Part shown: in pieces, positions 37,821-48,030 of the stretch | How positions within the stretch are numbered: position 1 is the stretch's first letter | Layout of the letters: each line of letters starts with the position of its first letter | Source of the DNA: Neodontobutis hainanensis | Taxonomy: Eukaryota; Chordata; Actinopteri; Gobiiformes; Odontobutidae | Direction: 5' to 3' | NCBI GenBank assembly: GCA_024349245.1 | Contig: JALDNG010000040.1 | Location: forward strand, 558,001 to 622,000 | DNA length: 64,000 nucleotides | Translations under genes and position numbers: made by a program | The notes under the pieces: model-generated | Databases searched by the model: none | What the model was told of the DNA's origin: nothing | The model's input: only the letters and a program-made list of their open reading frames with translations

Positions 37821-38873
37821 CTACACGTCACTGGAAGTCCTTGGTCTGAGTGAGAAACTTGACGGGACGCAACCACAACAAGCCATCCACAGAGACTTCT
37901 GGATGTCTGGGTTTCGGAAAGCATAGATGATCGGATTGATAACGGAGCAGCAGGTGGCTGGGAGCACCGTGGCGTAGGTGTAAATCGTGGGGTAGCTCGA
38001 GTCGGCCACAATGGAGTACATGGCAAACGGTAGCCAGCAGGCCCCGAAGGCACACAAGATGGCCGACAGAGTAGAGACCCCTTTAGTGGTGGAGATGGCC
38101 ACAAACTGGTGCTGCACAGCGATTTGCTGCGCGTGGCGGAAGGCAATCTTGCAGATTTGTAGGTAAAGCTGCATCATCAAAGCAAAAACCAGGAGGAAGG
38201 TGACAGCGAGGGCCACAGCGTTGTTTTTGGTTACGGGTCGGCAAATGCTGCATGAAGACTCATCTCTAAAACAGTTCCAACCAAGCGCTGGCAACACGCC
38301 AAGTGTTAGGCTCAAAAGCCAAATGCAGATGACCATCACATATGTAAAAGTCACTGTCCGTTCTGTGTGGTACGTCAGCGCGTTGTACAAAGACAAGTAG
38401 CGGTCCACTGTAATCGCGAGGATGTTAAAGACAGATGCTGAAAATGCAGATATTAGCAGTCCAACTGACAAGAGCGTCACAAACTCCACCGAACTGTCCA
38501 CCAAATATGTAAAGACAAAGTTCAAAATGAGGCCCAGACCGGCGAGAAGATCCGCCACTGCCAACGATCCAATCAAGATGAACATCGGCGCACGAAGAGT
38601 TGGCGTGTAGAACAACACAGCAATCACTAGGGCATTTTCACAAGAAATTAATGTCCCAGTGACACAAAGCGCGATGTCCCAAGGGCTAACCTCCTGAATG
38701 GCTACAGTGGCCGGCTGAAGCTCCGGGGACAGAGTCCGAACGTCCGGCTCCGAGGACGAGTTGGACAGGTCCTCGGCCAGTCCCCATGATGTGGAAGAGT
38801 CAAAGGGGTCAAGAGCAGAGGAGGAGTTGCTGCTGCTACTCATGGCTAACGCGGCAGCCAAGGAGAGAATCAT
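37821..38873 (-). CDS. gpr12: gpr12, constitutively active Gs-coupled orphan receptor
   Basis: 350 residues in one exon; human GPR12 has 334. GPR12, with GPR3 and GPR6, signals through Gs to raise cAMP at the plasma membrane without added ligand, mainly in neurons and oocytes. Seven membrane spans are visible; key residues are Asp108 in SLAVADLLAG (2.50), DRY at 157-159, CWLP at 279-282, NPIIY at 313-317 and a CCGC palmitoylation cluster at 332-335. N-glycosylation sites are Asn16 and Asn38. GPR12 is favoured over GPR3/6 by ERTVTFTYVM, WNCFRDESSCS, RPVTKNN and the final SSDV. Oddities: Cys308-Cys309 replace the Tyr-Asn that I recall in all three family members, and the third intracellular loop is about four residues shorter. 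Met11 (GCC-ATG-A) may be the real start, because Met1 lies only 2 nt after a likely splice acceptor. Convergent with wasf3. Confidence 0.95.
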   Translation of the reverse strand: MILSLAAALAMSSSSNSSSALDPFDSSTSWGLAEDLSNSSSEPDVRTLSPELQPATVAIQEVSPWDIALCVTGTLISCENALVIAVLFYTPTLRAPMFILIGSLAVADLLAGLGLILNFVFTYLVDSSVEFVTLLSVGLLISAFSASVFNILAITVDRYLSLYNALTYHTERTVTFTYVMVICIWLLSLTLGVLPALGWNCFRDESSCSICRPVTKNNAVALAVTFLLVFALMMQLYLQICKIAFRHAQQIAVQHQFVAISTTKGVSTLSAILCAFGACWLPFAMYSIVADSSYPTIYTYATVLPATCCSVINPIIYAFRNPDIQKSLWMACCGCVPSSFSLRPRTSSDV

Positions 38874-38900
38874 AGCTGGAGGAGAAAAAAAAAAAGAAAA
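38874..38900 (-). other. Splice acceptor of the gpr12 5' UTR intron
   Basis: Read on the minus strand, a pyrimidine tract of about 20 bases (TTTCTTTTTTTTTTTCTCC) ends in CCAG with the cut before 38875, two bases ahead of the first ATG. Family members commonly have a non-coding first exon. The matching donor was not fixed; CG-GTAAGA on the minus strand near 39413-39420 is one candidate. Confidence 0.6.
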
Positions 38901-40010
38901 CTGATTACTGTGGTCTTATTTATTTAAAAGCAGTAAAGCAAATGGGGAGATACAAAAGTAGTTAAGAGTAGAGTAGAGTTTCACAAACAATCTAGTAAGC
39001 TTCTTTAGTATAACATAAAGATTAACAAACTAACATTGACTCATTGTTTGATTAAAATGTGGCGAGGGCAAAACAATAGTGAAATTGCAATAAGTTAAAG
39101 ACAAAATGAGAGTAAAAAATCTATCTGTAAATGAGCTACAAAGCACATTGTAAGATATCAGGGAAGATGGTCATTAAAACTGGCACGATTTGAACAAACA
39201 AAATGTGATGGAAGAAAAGGAGAAAGAAGAAGGGTAGGAATAAAAATGTATGACCCCCCCGCCCGCACTCACACACACACACAATCACACCACGTCACCC
39301 TCCGTCCCACTGACAAGCCATTATCTTCAATGGCATGTGTGGACAAGACACGACACGATCCATCCACTTATCCATTCCAGCTCCGACCCACATTCAACCC
39401 GATCTCTGGCTCTTACCGAAAAGATTTTGCGCGCACGAGATCTCGTCCTGTATCCAAACAGTCAAAAAAGCATCAAATTTCTATTTTTAGAGCATCTCTA
39501 AAAATGGTGCATGACGTCCTGGGGCACTGGCGCGTGCTGGTGCATGGGAACCGCGTGCCCAGACGTGTGCGCGTGTGTTTTTTTTATTTTATTTTATTTT
39601 TTTTATTTGTGCATTTTCATTCAAAATTATGCCGAATGCAAAAAGGGGAGAAGCTAATTTTAGCTCAGCGATGTTCATTCATAAAAAAAAAAAAATCCCA
39701 CCCCTCCTCCTCCCTCCTTTCTTTCCCTCCTTGTTTTGTTACTTCAATTTTTCTTCTTCCTTAAAAATCACCTTTTTTGTTCATTCTTCTTCCTTTCCCA
39801 TTGTACTGCTTCAATTCCACATTTCCTTCCGTCCTTACTTCTATCCTTCCTTTCTTTCTTCCTTGCCCGCCGCCCTATTATTTTCCAACTTCTCCTTTTG
39901 ACGCACACACTCAGTCAATGACCACGAGCGGGAAGGTCACCATCAAATAAAAAAACATTCCTCCTCGTCCCATGCTGCATCCACGTACTTTTAGGCAGCG
40001 CTACAAACCC
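38901..40010 (-). other. Probable gpr12 5' UTR intron
   Basis: AT-rich near the acceptor, then a short CA repeat (39270-39285) and long pyrimidine-rich stretches on the plus strand (about 39690-39900), which read as polypurine in gpr12 sense. No gene recognised. Confidence 0.45.
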
Positions 40011-40043
40011 CCTTTTCCGAACACTTCCGATGTTTCCCGAGTG

Positions 40044-40061
40044 CCCCCCCCCCCCCCCCCC
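40044..40061. repeat. C18 homopolymer (G18 in gpr12 sense)
   Basis: Eighteen uninterrupted C residues, with a second C10 tract near 40265. As RNA in gpr12 sense these would be G tracts able to form quadruplex structures. Confidence 0.8.
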
Positions 40062-40383
40062 TTTCCACGAACATCAACTCGCGCCTAACGCTACGAGAGC
40101 GCCTCAATGAGCTGCAGCTATGCGGAGAGAGATGTTAAGGAAAAGAGGCATTCCCCGCTCCGGTGTGTGGTTCCCACTCCTTCCCGCAGCGAACTTCTCC
40201 TCCTCGGTCCCTTGTACAATCTCCAAATCCCTTCCTCCGTGTCCTTTTCTTTAAAATGTCTATCCCCCCCCCCAGGTTTCAGAGGCAGTTCAGTTCGGCA
40301 GCGGAGTGCTCGAGCCCTCGGTTGGCATGGTTATTAGCTCGTGTCGGCAGCTCCGTCCTGGCGCTGCCCGAACTCGGCTCGTG

Positions 40384-40388
40384 ATTGG
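40384..40388 (-). promoter_or_regulatory. CCAAT box in gpr12 orientation
   Basis: ATTGG on the plus strand within GTGATTGGTCC, reading GGACCAATCAC on the minus strand, a good NF-Y site context. Confidence 0.5.
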
Positions 40389-40411
40389 TCCAGCGGGTTG
40401 TTCTCCTCGCC

Positions 40412-40419
40412 TGACGTCA
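40412..40419. promoter_or_regulatory. Full palindromic CRE (TGACGTCA)
   Basis: Perfect 8-base CREB/ATF consensus. It sits 23 bases upstream (in gpr12 sense) of a CCAAT box, a common arrangement in cAMP-responsive promoters. Confidence 0.6.
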
Positions 40420-40510
40420 GAAGTCCTCGCTGCTCGGTCCCCGTCATCACGGTGTGTGTGCGCGCGTGAGTTTGTGTGTGTGAATCACGGCACAAGCAGC
40501 TCCTGAAGGC

Positions 40511-43500
40511 GGCACCGGAGGATGCCAGAGGCTAGTCACATGTGTCATATCCACAGAGGGCTAACCTACTTTTTTTATTACCTTATGTTTTTAACTTCAC
40601 AGTCATATAGTCCAGGTCATTTTGTTCCTTATTAATTCTGCTTTTGAGTGGGCTATATTACTTGGAGTGGACACTTGAAAGAAATGAAAGGCATCTGAAC
40701 AATTTGTTGTTTATTAAATCGGCTTTCTTTTTGTCATTTGATTGAAATGTCTCCGATCTTTAAAATGCAGTGCAGATGCTTTTGTAAAGGATGACGGCAA
40801 AGTCTTTGAGATTGTTCCCCCATTTCCCTTTTATTATTTGATATTAGTTATATATTGTAGATTATTTAGTGTCAGATTTAAATAATGATCAAAGAAGGAC
40901 TGGAGGAAAGTGCCAACAACTCTGACTTTTAGTCTCACTTAGAAGAAAGTTGACCTGAAAGAAATATTCAACATGCCCTCATCAGTGACAAGCTGACCAA
41001 TTTCTTATTCTTACTTTCTATAGACCATCAAACACTGTCGCATTTAGGATTTTATATAAATATAGACATTCTACAGCTGTCCCATCAATCAGCACTTTCT
41101 TTTCAAGCCATGAACAACATCAATTGCCTTTATTTATTTTTTCCAGAGGCTGACTACTTATCTCTGGTGGGATTCCTTTAATCCAGCCACGGATCCAGCA
41201 CAAGGTCAGAGGTCGCACATAGTCAGCGATAAGCTCTACAGCTGTAGGTTATTGTTCCCTCGGGGGACAAAATTACCCCTTTTAACCACGCTCCTAACGT
41301 CCCATCACCAAATGTATAGGAACAAATCAAATCATATTTCCTGACACTGATCTGAACGACTCTTTAACGTCCTGGTGCCTGTTGTGTTTACGCAGGCCGA
41401 GTGGGAGCAGCCATATGGTGCACAAATTGGATGGTGTTATGCAATCCTCGAGCTCCGCTGCCACCCGTCTCGCCGCGTTTCTCGTGCACGCGTGCACATA
41501 TGGCCGCGCACGGACGGGGAAAGGCCCATATGCGTGTCCATGCGTGAAGACAGGAGGAGGCAGCTGTTGGAAGCTGAGCAGTGTTCACATTGGCAGCTGA
41601 GCATCACTCTGGCTTTAATGTGAACGCCGCTCTCTGGGAGGCACATACACTTTAATACAAGTCAATACTAGCAATAAATACATAATATAATATGATGCAT
41701 TGGCAAGGGAGGGAACAAAAATGCAATGGACAACAATCATTATCAGGAGTTTTAGGATTAGGTTTAGAAATAAGTGAGGTCCAATGTATTTGCTCTTCAT
41801 AATGTTTCATGTTAAAAGGCATTTTAGAGAGAAATTACAACGACAAATACAACTTAAACCTTCATTTGCATAATGCGTTTTCTGTTTCATACTATTTTAC
41901 CATTAATGCTGCTCTTAATGTCGCTAATGTGATAGAATTACTGAGAAGAATGTCAGGGTCTCATGGTCATTTGTCACTTTTGCTTAATCGCTGCATTATA
42001 CGTTGAATGCAATACGTTTATTTGCTGTGTTTGGGCAAAAAGAAATACTGAGGTTCACACCATAGCTTATACACAATATAATAATGTTTAAAAAAGTATT
42101 GTATAGGCAGGGTTTCCACTTGTCCTAGAAAACCTCCCATTATACATTTGGATCACTGTTTTACTCCATTTACAAAGACGTAATGATAAACCCACTGTGC
42201 AAACATTACTATCAATGATGCAGATTAAAAAGAGTCTAATGAGACCAAACAGCCAGGTGAAAAAGAAAGAAACAACACACACATTACCGTTTTGTCTTTT
42301 TTTTTGTCAATTAGGATAACAAACTAAAACTAGAACCCAATTTACAGCTGTCATTCCCCTTCTTATCAGCAAATGGTCACTCATCAACTAAAGAATAACT
42401 TTTTCAGCTTGAAAAATTCTTCTGTACACTATTCAGCCTTTTTGTGTTTAGGAATTAGCGACCTCTAGTGGAGAACTACATTTCGCTGACATTTTTCCTT
42501 TTACGGTTTACAAAATCTCTCTCTGTCCTTTTGGCCGTGTAATTTAACAGCTCAAAAACAAGACGATGCAAATGAGTTTCAGTCGGGCCTCAGAGGGTTA
42601 GGACTCGTCGATCAGAGGACACAGTGTTCGATGGAATGGGCTGTCTGGACAAGAAGGGCAAGCCTACACAGTAAATTAAAATTAAAATTTAAATAAAAAG
42701 GTATATGTGGTATAGTTTAGCACTGTATTTTTACAGAAAAAAAACAGTAAATATACTTAATATAACCAGTTAAATCAATCATATTATTAAACTGAAGAGG
42801 TAAATACCGTAATATCACAGTCCAGTAATTACTGTAATTACTCCTAAAATGCAACCAATCAATAGTTCAAATTTATCTCTTTTTTGGCAGAATTTTAAAG
42901 CATTGTTCATAGTCATTGTACTTTTTCACTTTTTTTTACTGTCAATTTGAGTGTAGACTGTGCCTGAGAAGTGGCTAAACAGTGATTAATTTCTTTAAAA
43001 AAAAAAAGCCTAATCTTTTTAAAGAAGATATAATAAGTATGGTTTATTTAAATCATAAAGCGTTTTTTCAATGTTAGCCATTAGGCTTTGTATTTTTACT
43101 CTTCTTTTACTGAGTTACATTCATTTTTTGTCAAATAAAATGTCACCTCGTTTACCTGTTTTACTCAACAAAAAACATCATCTGAGTATTACAGGAAGAA
43201 GGTAAAAGTTGATCTTCCGTGTAATTACATATAAACTGTATCTCCGTAGGTTTCTGTGAATGAACCGAACAAAGATTGTTCTACGTGGCAATGACTGGCT
43301 GCTGTGATGCACACCGCCTCCTTCTTTACGCATGGAAAAAAAAAAAAAGTCCCCGCTTCATACATTCAGACACTTTACCTTTAGCACAGGAAACTACCGA
43401 GTCAGCCCACGCACTCTCCCAACCTGCCCATCGCTGTAATCTCTGCTGCTTTAGCTTCTCCTCCCCACAGATTTCCATCCCTTTATTCATTATTATCCCA

Positions 43501-44078
43501 CTTGCCGAGGGATATTTTGGAAAAAAAATCAGTCAGAGTGTCTTTCCTTCCTTGTTATTTGTAGACGGCTTTAGTATGAATCACCTCGTGTGACAGAAAT
43601 ACAAATAAAAAGTGTGTGTGTTCATTGATGCCTCCTCTGTGTCTGACTTCATTCATCTTTCCAAGCAAAGCACTCTGGGTAAATGAGAGGCTGTTACATC
43701 ATCTTGCTGTTTGGCTTTGGAGCAAGAAAGCCGGCTTCCTTCCCAGAGCTTTTCTCTCCCACATTACTGCATTGTTTGTGTCCTTTTGTACAGTAAGGAC
43801 GGAAGCAAATTTTCCCCTTACATTTATTTGTCTCCTTGAGAAAGTCAGAGGACGGACATACTGAGCAGCAGCATAACCCAACCCTTCATATTTAGGGCAG
43901 TGGTGCATAGCTTTAGTTACTACAACCTGACGTACAGTAGTGTGACTGGACTGAAACTTCATATTATACAGTTCTATTGTATACTTAAGTACTATACTAT
44001 AATCTACCACTAAATATAAAAAGTATATTAGTAATATCTACTGACAAGTCACCAGTTCCAACTTAATTATTTATGGTA
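40511..44078. other. Intergenic, no gene recognised
   Basis: Mostly AT-rich. A small CpG-richer patch occurs near 41440-41540 with alternating CGTGCACGCGTGCAC. The remainder shows only short A/T runs and no repeat that I can name. Confidence 0.6.
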
Positions 44079-44081
44079 TTA

Positions 44082-45145
44082 AGCCCTGTTCACACCAGGA
44101 CAAATTTCGGCGCGCGTTATTCGCCAGCGCTTTTCAACGCGTTTTTTGTGTTCAAACCCAAGCGATTTTCGCTGACGATGAGCCGAGTGAACCTGCAAAT
44201 TCATTCCCTGACATTAGAGGGCACTTAATGTAAAGCAGAAATACCCCGGTACACAAGGTGGCGCTGTGAAACTTTACACTTCTGACAGTCACTCAGAAGA
44301 AGAGAGCAAGTATTTACGCGCTGGTCTAAATCATACAAAGAAAACACGACTATTTCAAGCACCACTAGCTCCAGTTCCAGCGATGAATAAATTATTGTTC
44401 TGTTGAATGAGGAAAAACGCCGTAAAAGACGCCGATATTGGATACATCCCATAGTTACGAGAAGAGAAGAACATGGGGAGTACAAGAGCTGAAAATGTAT
44501 CATGGGGGTTTTTTTTTTTTTTTTTTTGGAAAAATGAAATGTTTTTAATGGAATACAAGTTGCTATAACAATCACAAACAAAGTAAAAAAGGGAGTCACA
44601 AAAGGCAGTGCAAATAAGTCACAATGACTGTAGTGCAAGTAAACAATAGTGCAAATAAACATTTATCGAATAGCCATTTTCAACAAAATATCTTGAATAT
44701 TAAAAAAACACACTAAAAACAGAATTAAAATGTATAAAATAAACATCTATAAGGGCAGCCAGGGAGTTGGAGAGCGTCCATAGTTTGTTGGGGTCTGCGG
44801 GTCTACCAGTGTAGACGCTACTTGGCATATATCTTTTTCGCTGTTACGTGTGTGTGCTCGGCAAGACCGTTTTATGTTTGAGCGCCCCCAAGTTGTGTTT
44901 TACTGTAACTTCAGAAGCTCCAGACACGTGAGCAAAAGCGCCAATCTCATTCGTCGTATAGTTTTTGATGCGCCGCGTCAAACCAAAAAAAACTAACCCG
45001 AGGTGTTTTTTTAAAAACTGACGCTTTTACGCGTGGTGTTTTTCGCGGCGGTGTGAACACTCACATTGGCGCCCTTTGTTTAGTCACAAGGCGTTAAACG
45101 TTGGCGAATATCATGCGTGAAATTCGTCCCGGTGTGAACAGGCCT
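44082..45145. mobile_element. PIF-Harbinger element, copy 2, with a transposase remnant
   Basis: Ends AGCCCTGTTCACACCAGGAC and the reverse of GTCCCGGTGTGAACAGGCCT form the terminal inverted repeats; TTA duplicates flank it (44079-44081 and 45146-45148). It shares the first 200-odd and last 330-odd bases with the copy at 16871-17558, but its interior carries a transposase N-terminal fragment (44391-44489) and, after a T19-20 run near 44510-44527, about 280 bases of unrelated sequence. It is therefore an internally deleted derivative nearer to the autonomous parent. Confidence 0.8.
44391..44489 (+). pseudogene. Harbinger transposase N-terminal fragment
   Basis: The frame reads LLNEEKRRKRRRYW, then IHPIVTRREEHGEY, before a stop at 44490-44492. 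The NEEKRRKRRRYWxHPI-TRREE-GEY pattern is characteristic of fish HARBI1/ALP1-like Harbinger nucleases just ahead of the DDE domain. An upstream in-frame stop and the absence of any downstream DDE region make it non-functional. Confidence 0.65.
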
Positions 45146-46560
45146 TTAGACATAAATCCAAGCAAATACTTTGTTTGATTTGTTTGTATACTCAAAAATC
45201 ACAAGTATTTTTATATAAACTGGCTCAAAACTGGAAGAAAACTCTTTCCTCATTGTAGAAAAACACAGGGATAATCTGACGTGGTGGGTACAGTCAAGGC
45301 GTGGGGCAGGCACTGGCTTCAGAAGGGGGTGACTAATGCACTCCCACAGCCCCCCCCCCCACACACACACACACACCTCCTCCTCACAGTAAACTAACCA
45401 CCGGGTTTCCCTCGAGTGAAAAAATCCTGTCATATAGATGTCTACTACTAAATGTGTCATAATGTCAGCTGGAGGAGTGAGGATTTTATTCTGAGCATAT
45501 TTTTCCGACACGGGCCAATGGGATGAGCATTAACAATTGATGTTTGTAATAACACATTTCCGCAGAGCCCTGCTACAGTGAGCCTGGTGGTGTAAACAGC
45601 AGTGTGCAGTGTCTTTTAACAGCAAATATCTTTGTGAAAACAAAAGACAAACTGCAGGGGGATCATATTTCTTTAATCAGACAACACTAGTGCCAAAAGC
45701 AACCCTGTATTCATTTCAGTGTATCTACAGACAAATGCTGAGCGGTATGGGCTGGGTCAGTGTGACGTGGTTTTGTTAAGGGAACCCCTTCAGAGGATTG
45801 CACTCCACTGTGGTGCAGAATAAAAGTACAGTATCTGCTTTGAAAAACCATGGCATACAAGCAGTTTCTGTATATTAAATAGACCCTAGTCATTAGTGAA
45901 AAAAAGAAACCTTTTGTTAAAGGGGATTTTATAAGTTACTCAGGAACATATGCCTAAAACACGTGCTTGAAAAAGGAGCACTCCCATTGGTCAACACCGG
46001 GTTAGGATGTTCCAGGAAGTGCAATAGCTGTCGATAAAGTGTATTTTCATAAAAATGTCTTATAACTAATTAACTGCTCAAAAAGGAAAATGGGAGAAAA
46101 AGGAGGCTATGTAAATGTGGGCAAATACTGTTGATTCAATAATCTAATCTTTAATGAGGCGGAGATAATCACAGCTAATGCTAAGCACAAAACTTTAGTT
46201 TGGTGTTATGTATTGGTTTTGTGGCAGAAAAATTGGTCCGGTTTTATTTATTTTTTAATAAGAGATGCAGGAGATGTCCCTAGGTTGACATAGTTTAATG
46301 CTAGTTAAAAGTATGGCAGACTTATACATTTGCAATACAAAATGCTAGTATTACAAAATGCTGTAAAAAATAAACATTTGCTGATGTCTTCTAGTTTATG
46401 AGAGCCATCTTACATTAAACTAACAACAGTGATAAACGATAAGATAACCAGATGTTTCAGCATTTTATTGGTTTATATGGTTATGACTGACACGTCAGCT
46501 CAATACACGTCCATGGTCCATCCACGACCCTGGAGCTGAGAGGCGGGCATAATGTAAACC

Positions 46561-46734
46561 TATAAAAGCTTCATGTATTGTTAACACCTTTAAGCAAAAC
46601 CCTCCGTGTACCATTGTTACGTGTGTCTGTTTTGCTTCTCTTTGCAAAGATTAAACCTGTCTATTATTTTCAAATCATATACCGGCTCCATCGTCTGCTC
46701 ATTTAATCTATAAACGAAAATTCTTTTAACACAC
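46561..46734 (+). mobile_element. Possible LTR remnant (TATA to U5 end)
   Basis: TATAAAAG at 46561-46568, an ATTAAA signal at 46650-46655, and an end TTTTAACACA followed by CATGGTGACGCTG, which looks like an LTR 3' end with a TGGTGAC primer-binding site. The left end, TG start and target duplication were not found and no retroelement genes follow, so a solo LTR or chance resemblance remain possible. Confidence 0.3.
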
Positions 46735-47174
46735 ATGGTGACGCTGTTCTTGTCACACCAGCCTTGACAGATTCGTCTCATTTCCTCGGATCGAGAGTCA
46801 GAGAGTCATATCAGAATCAGTCTGAATCACTAGTGGCGCTGTCGTCTTTATCTCCACCAAAGCACGAGCATGTATTATTCAAAGCGACGCATTAAGATTG
46901 AGAGGGAGAGGCAGAGGTTTTTCAGACCTGACCAAATCCCTGCAGCGCTGTCAGGACTGTGATTTGGTAGTTAGCGAAGACTTGGGGGAGACGTAGCTCA
47001 GCTTTGATTAAAGGTCCCAGTGAAAGGTCAAGAGACAGAGGCAGACACACACCGATGGACTCCAGAGTAAAGAGGGGCTGCTGCGCTTTACAGAAATGAT
47101 CATTTCCAACTGTAGTAGAGCCTAATGTGACACTCTGACACTCTACACTCTAAAATAACTGTTAACAATCCTAT

Positions 47175-47315
47175 TTCTAATAAAGTTTGTTGTTCATAGA
47201 TACAGCATGTCCCTGCGAGGCTTCCTTAGGTGCTCACAACCTGTAGAAAGAAGGGGTTTGTGGAAATGCAGTCTACAATTCACCACTAGATGCTTCCATA
47301 AAACTACATTCTCCT
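47175..47315 (-). repeat. Short dispersed element, copy 4
   Basis: GTTCATAGATACAGCATGTC and CTACAATTCACCACTAGATG match the copy at 56985-57141 in the same orientation. It faces copy 5, about 650 bases away. Confidence 0.6.
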
Positions 47316-47649
47316 TTAGAATAACAATATACTTGACATTGTAATTGCATTATCGTAATATTGCAGTAAAAGAGAAAAAAATATATTGTGAAATTCTTTG
47401 TGAAAATCTCAGTATCTTTCCATCATCACTTACTTAAAATGAGCCTCCTGTCACATTTTAGTGATTATGAATTAAACTGTATTTTATTCTTGTTTTTATT
47501 AGCTTAGTCTATTGTTTCAGTTTGTGTTTTTAAATAGACTTTGCTCAATGACATTTCTTTTATGATTATATGATTGAATGATTGAAGAATTGGCCTTTAA
47601 GTTTAATATTCTATATCTTTTTCCAGATATTTTTTGGTGTTCATGGCAC

Positions 47650-47718
47650 TTGCTCTAAGCTGGGATTCAAATTCAGGCTGCTTTGTTGAGGAGTATATCG
47701 TTACCACCTAACTATAGC
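47650..47718 (-). mobile_element. tRNA-like SINE head
   Basis: On the minus strand, TATAGTTAGGTGGTAACG resembles a Pol III A box and AATTTGAATCCCAGC a B box at normal tRNA spacing. The body is degraded and it is not a foldable tRNA gene. Confidence 0.35.
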
Positions 47719-47924
47719 AATACTGAGCTATATTTTATTCATCTTCTACGGTTTACTCTTGTTAGGGGTCACGGGGAGCCGGAGCCCAGCACCTTTGGCC
47801 TGGACAAAGACCCCGTTTATCTAGGAGCCTGAGCTGTATTGTTTTTGCAAATTTTCAACTGGTGATTGTGTTAAACAGGAGTTTGTTGTTAACAAGTTAG
47901 TCCAAAATTGTAGTGTATTGTTTT

Positions 47925-48030
47925 TGGCAGCATGTCGAGGCCCCTCCTTTCTACAGGCTGTGAGCACGTACGGTAGCTCTACAGGGACATGCTGCTGTCT
48001 ATGAACACACCCAGTGGAAATAGGTCAGAT
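47925..48030 (+). repeat. Short dispersed element, copy 5
   Basis: CTTTCTACAGGCTGTGAGCA, then ACGGTAGCTCTACAGGGACA and an ACCCAGTGGAAATAGGTCAG tail. The best-preserved plus-strand copy. Confidence 0.65.

Larger units (their letters stand above)
40010..40510 (-). promoter_or_regulatory. GC-rich, CpG-rich probable gpr12 promoter and first exon
   Basis: A sharp rise in GC and CpG content against AT-rich flanks, 1.1-1.6 kb upstream of the gpr12 coding exon. It includes a CRE (40412-40419), a CCAAT box in gpr12 sense (40384-40388) and a C18 run at 40044-40061. No TATA box is evident, as expected for a CpG-island promoter. The start site cannot be fixed by eye. Confidence 0.55.

Noticed and set aside
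37706..38146. 146-codon minus-strand frame overlapping gpr12
   Set aside because: Out-of-frame shadow of the receptor coding sequence; the 350-residue frame is clearly the gene.
39246..39764. 172-codon open frame upstream of gpr12
   Set aside because: Low-complexity (CA, poly-T, TC-rich) and on the strand opposite to gpr12, with no similarity or exon boundaries.
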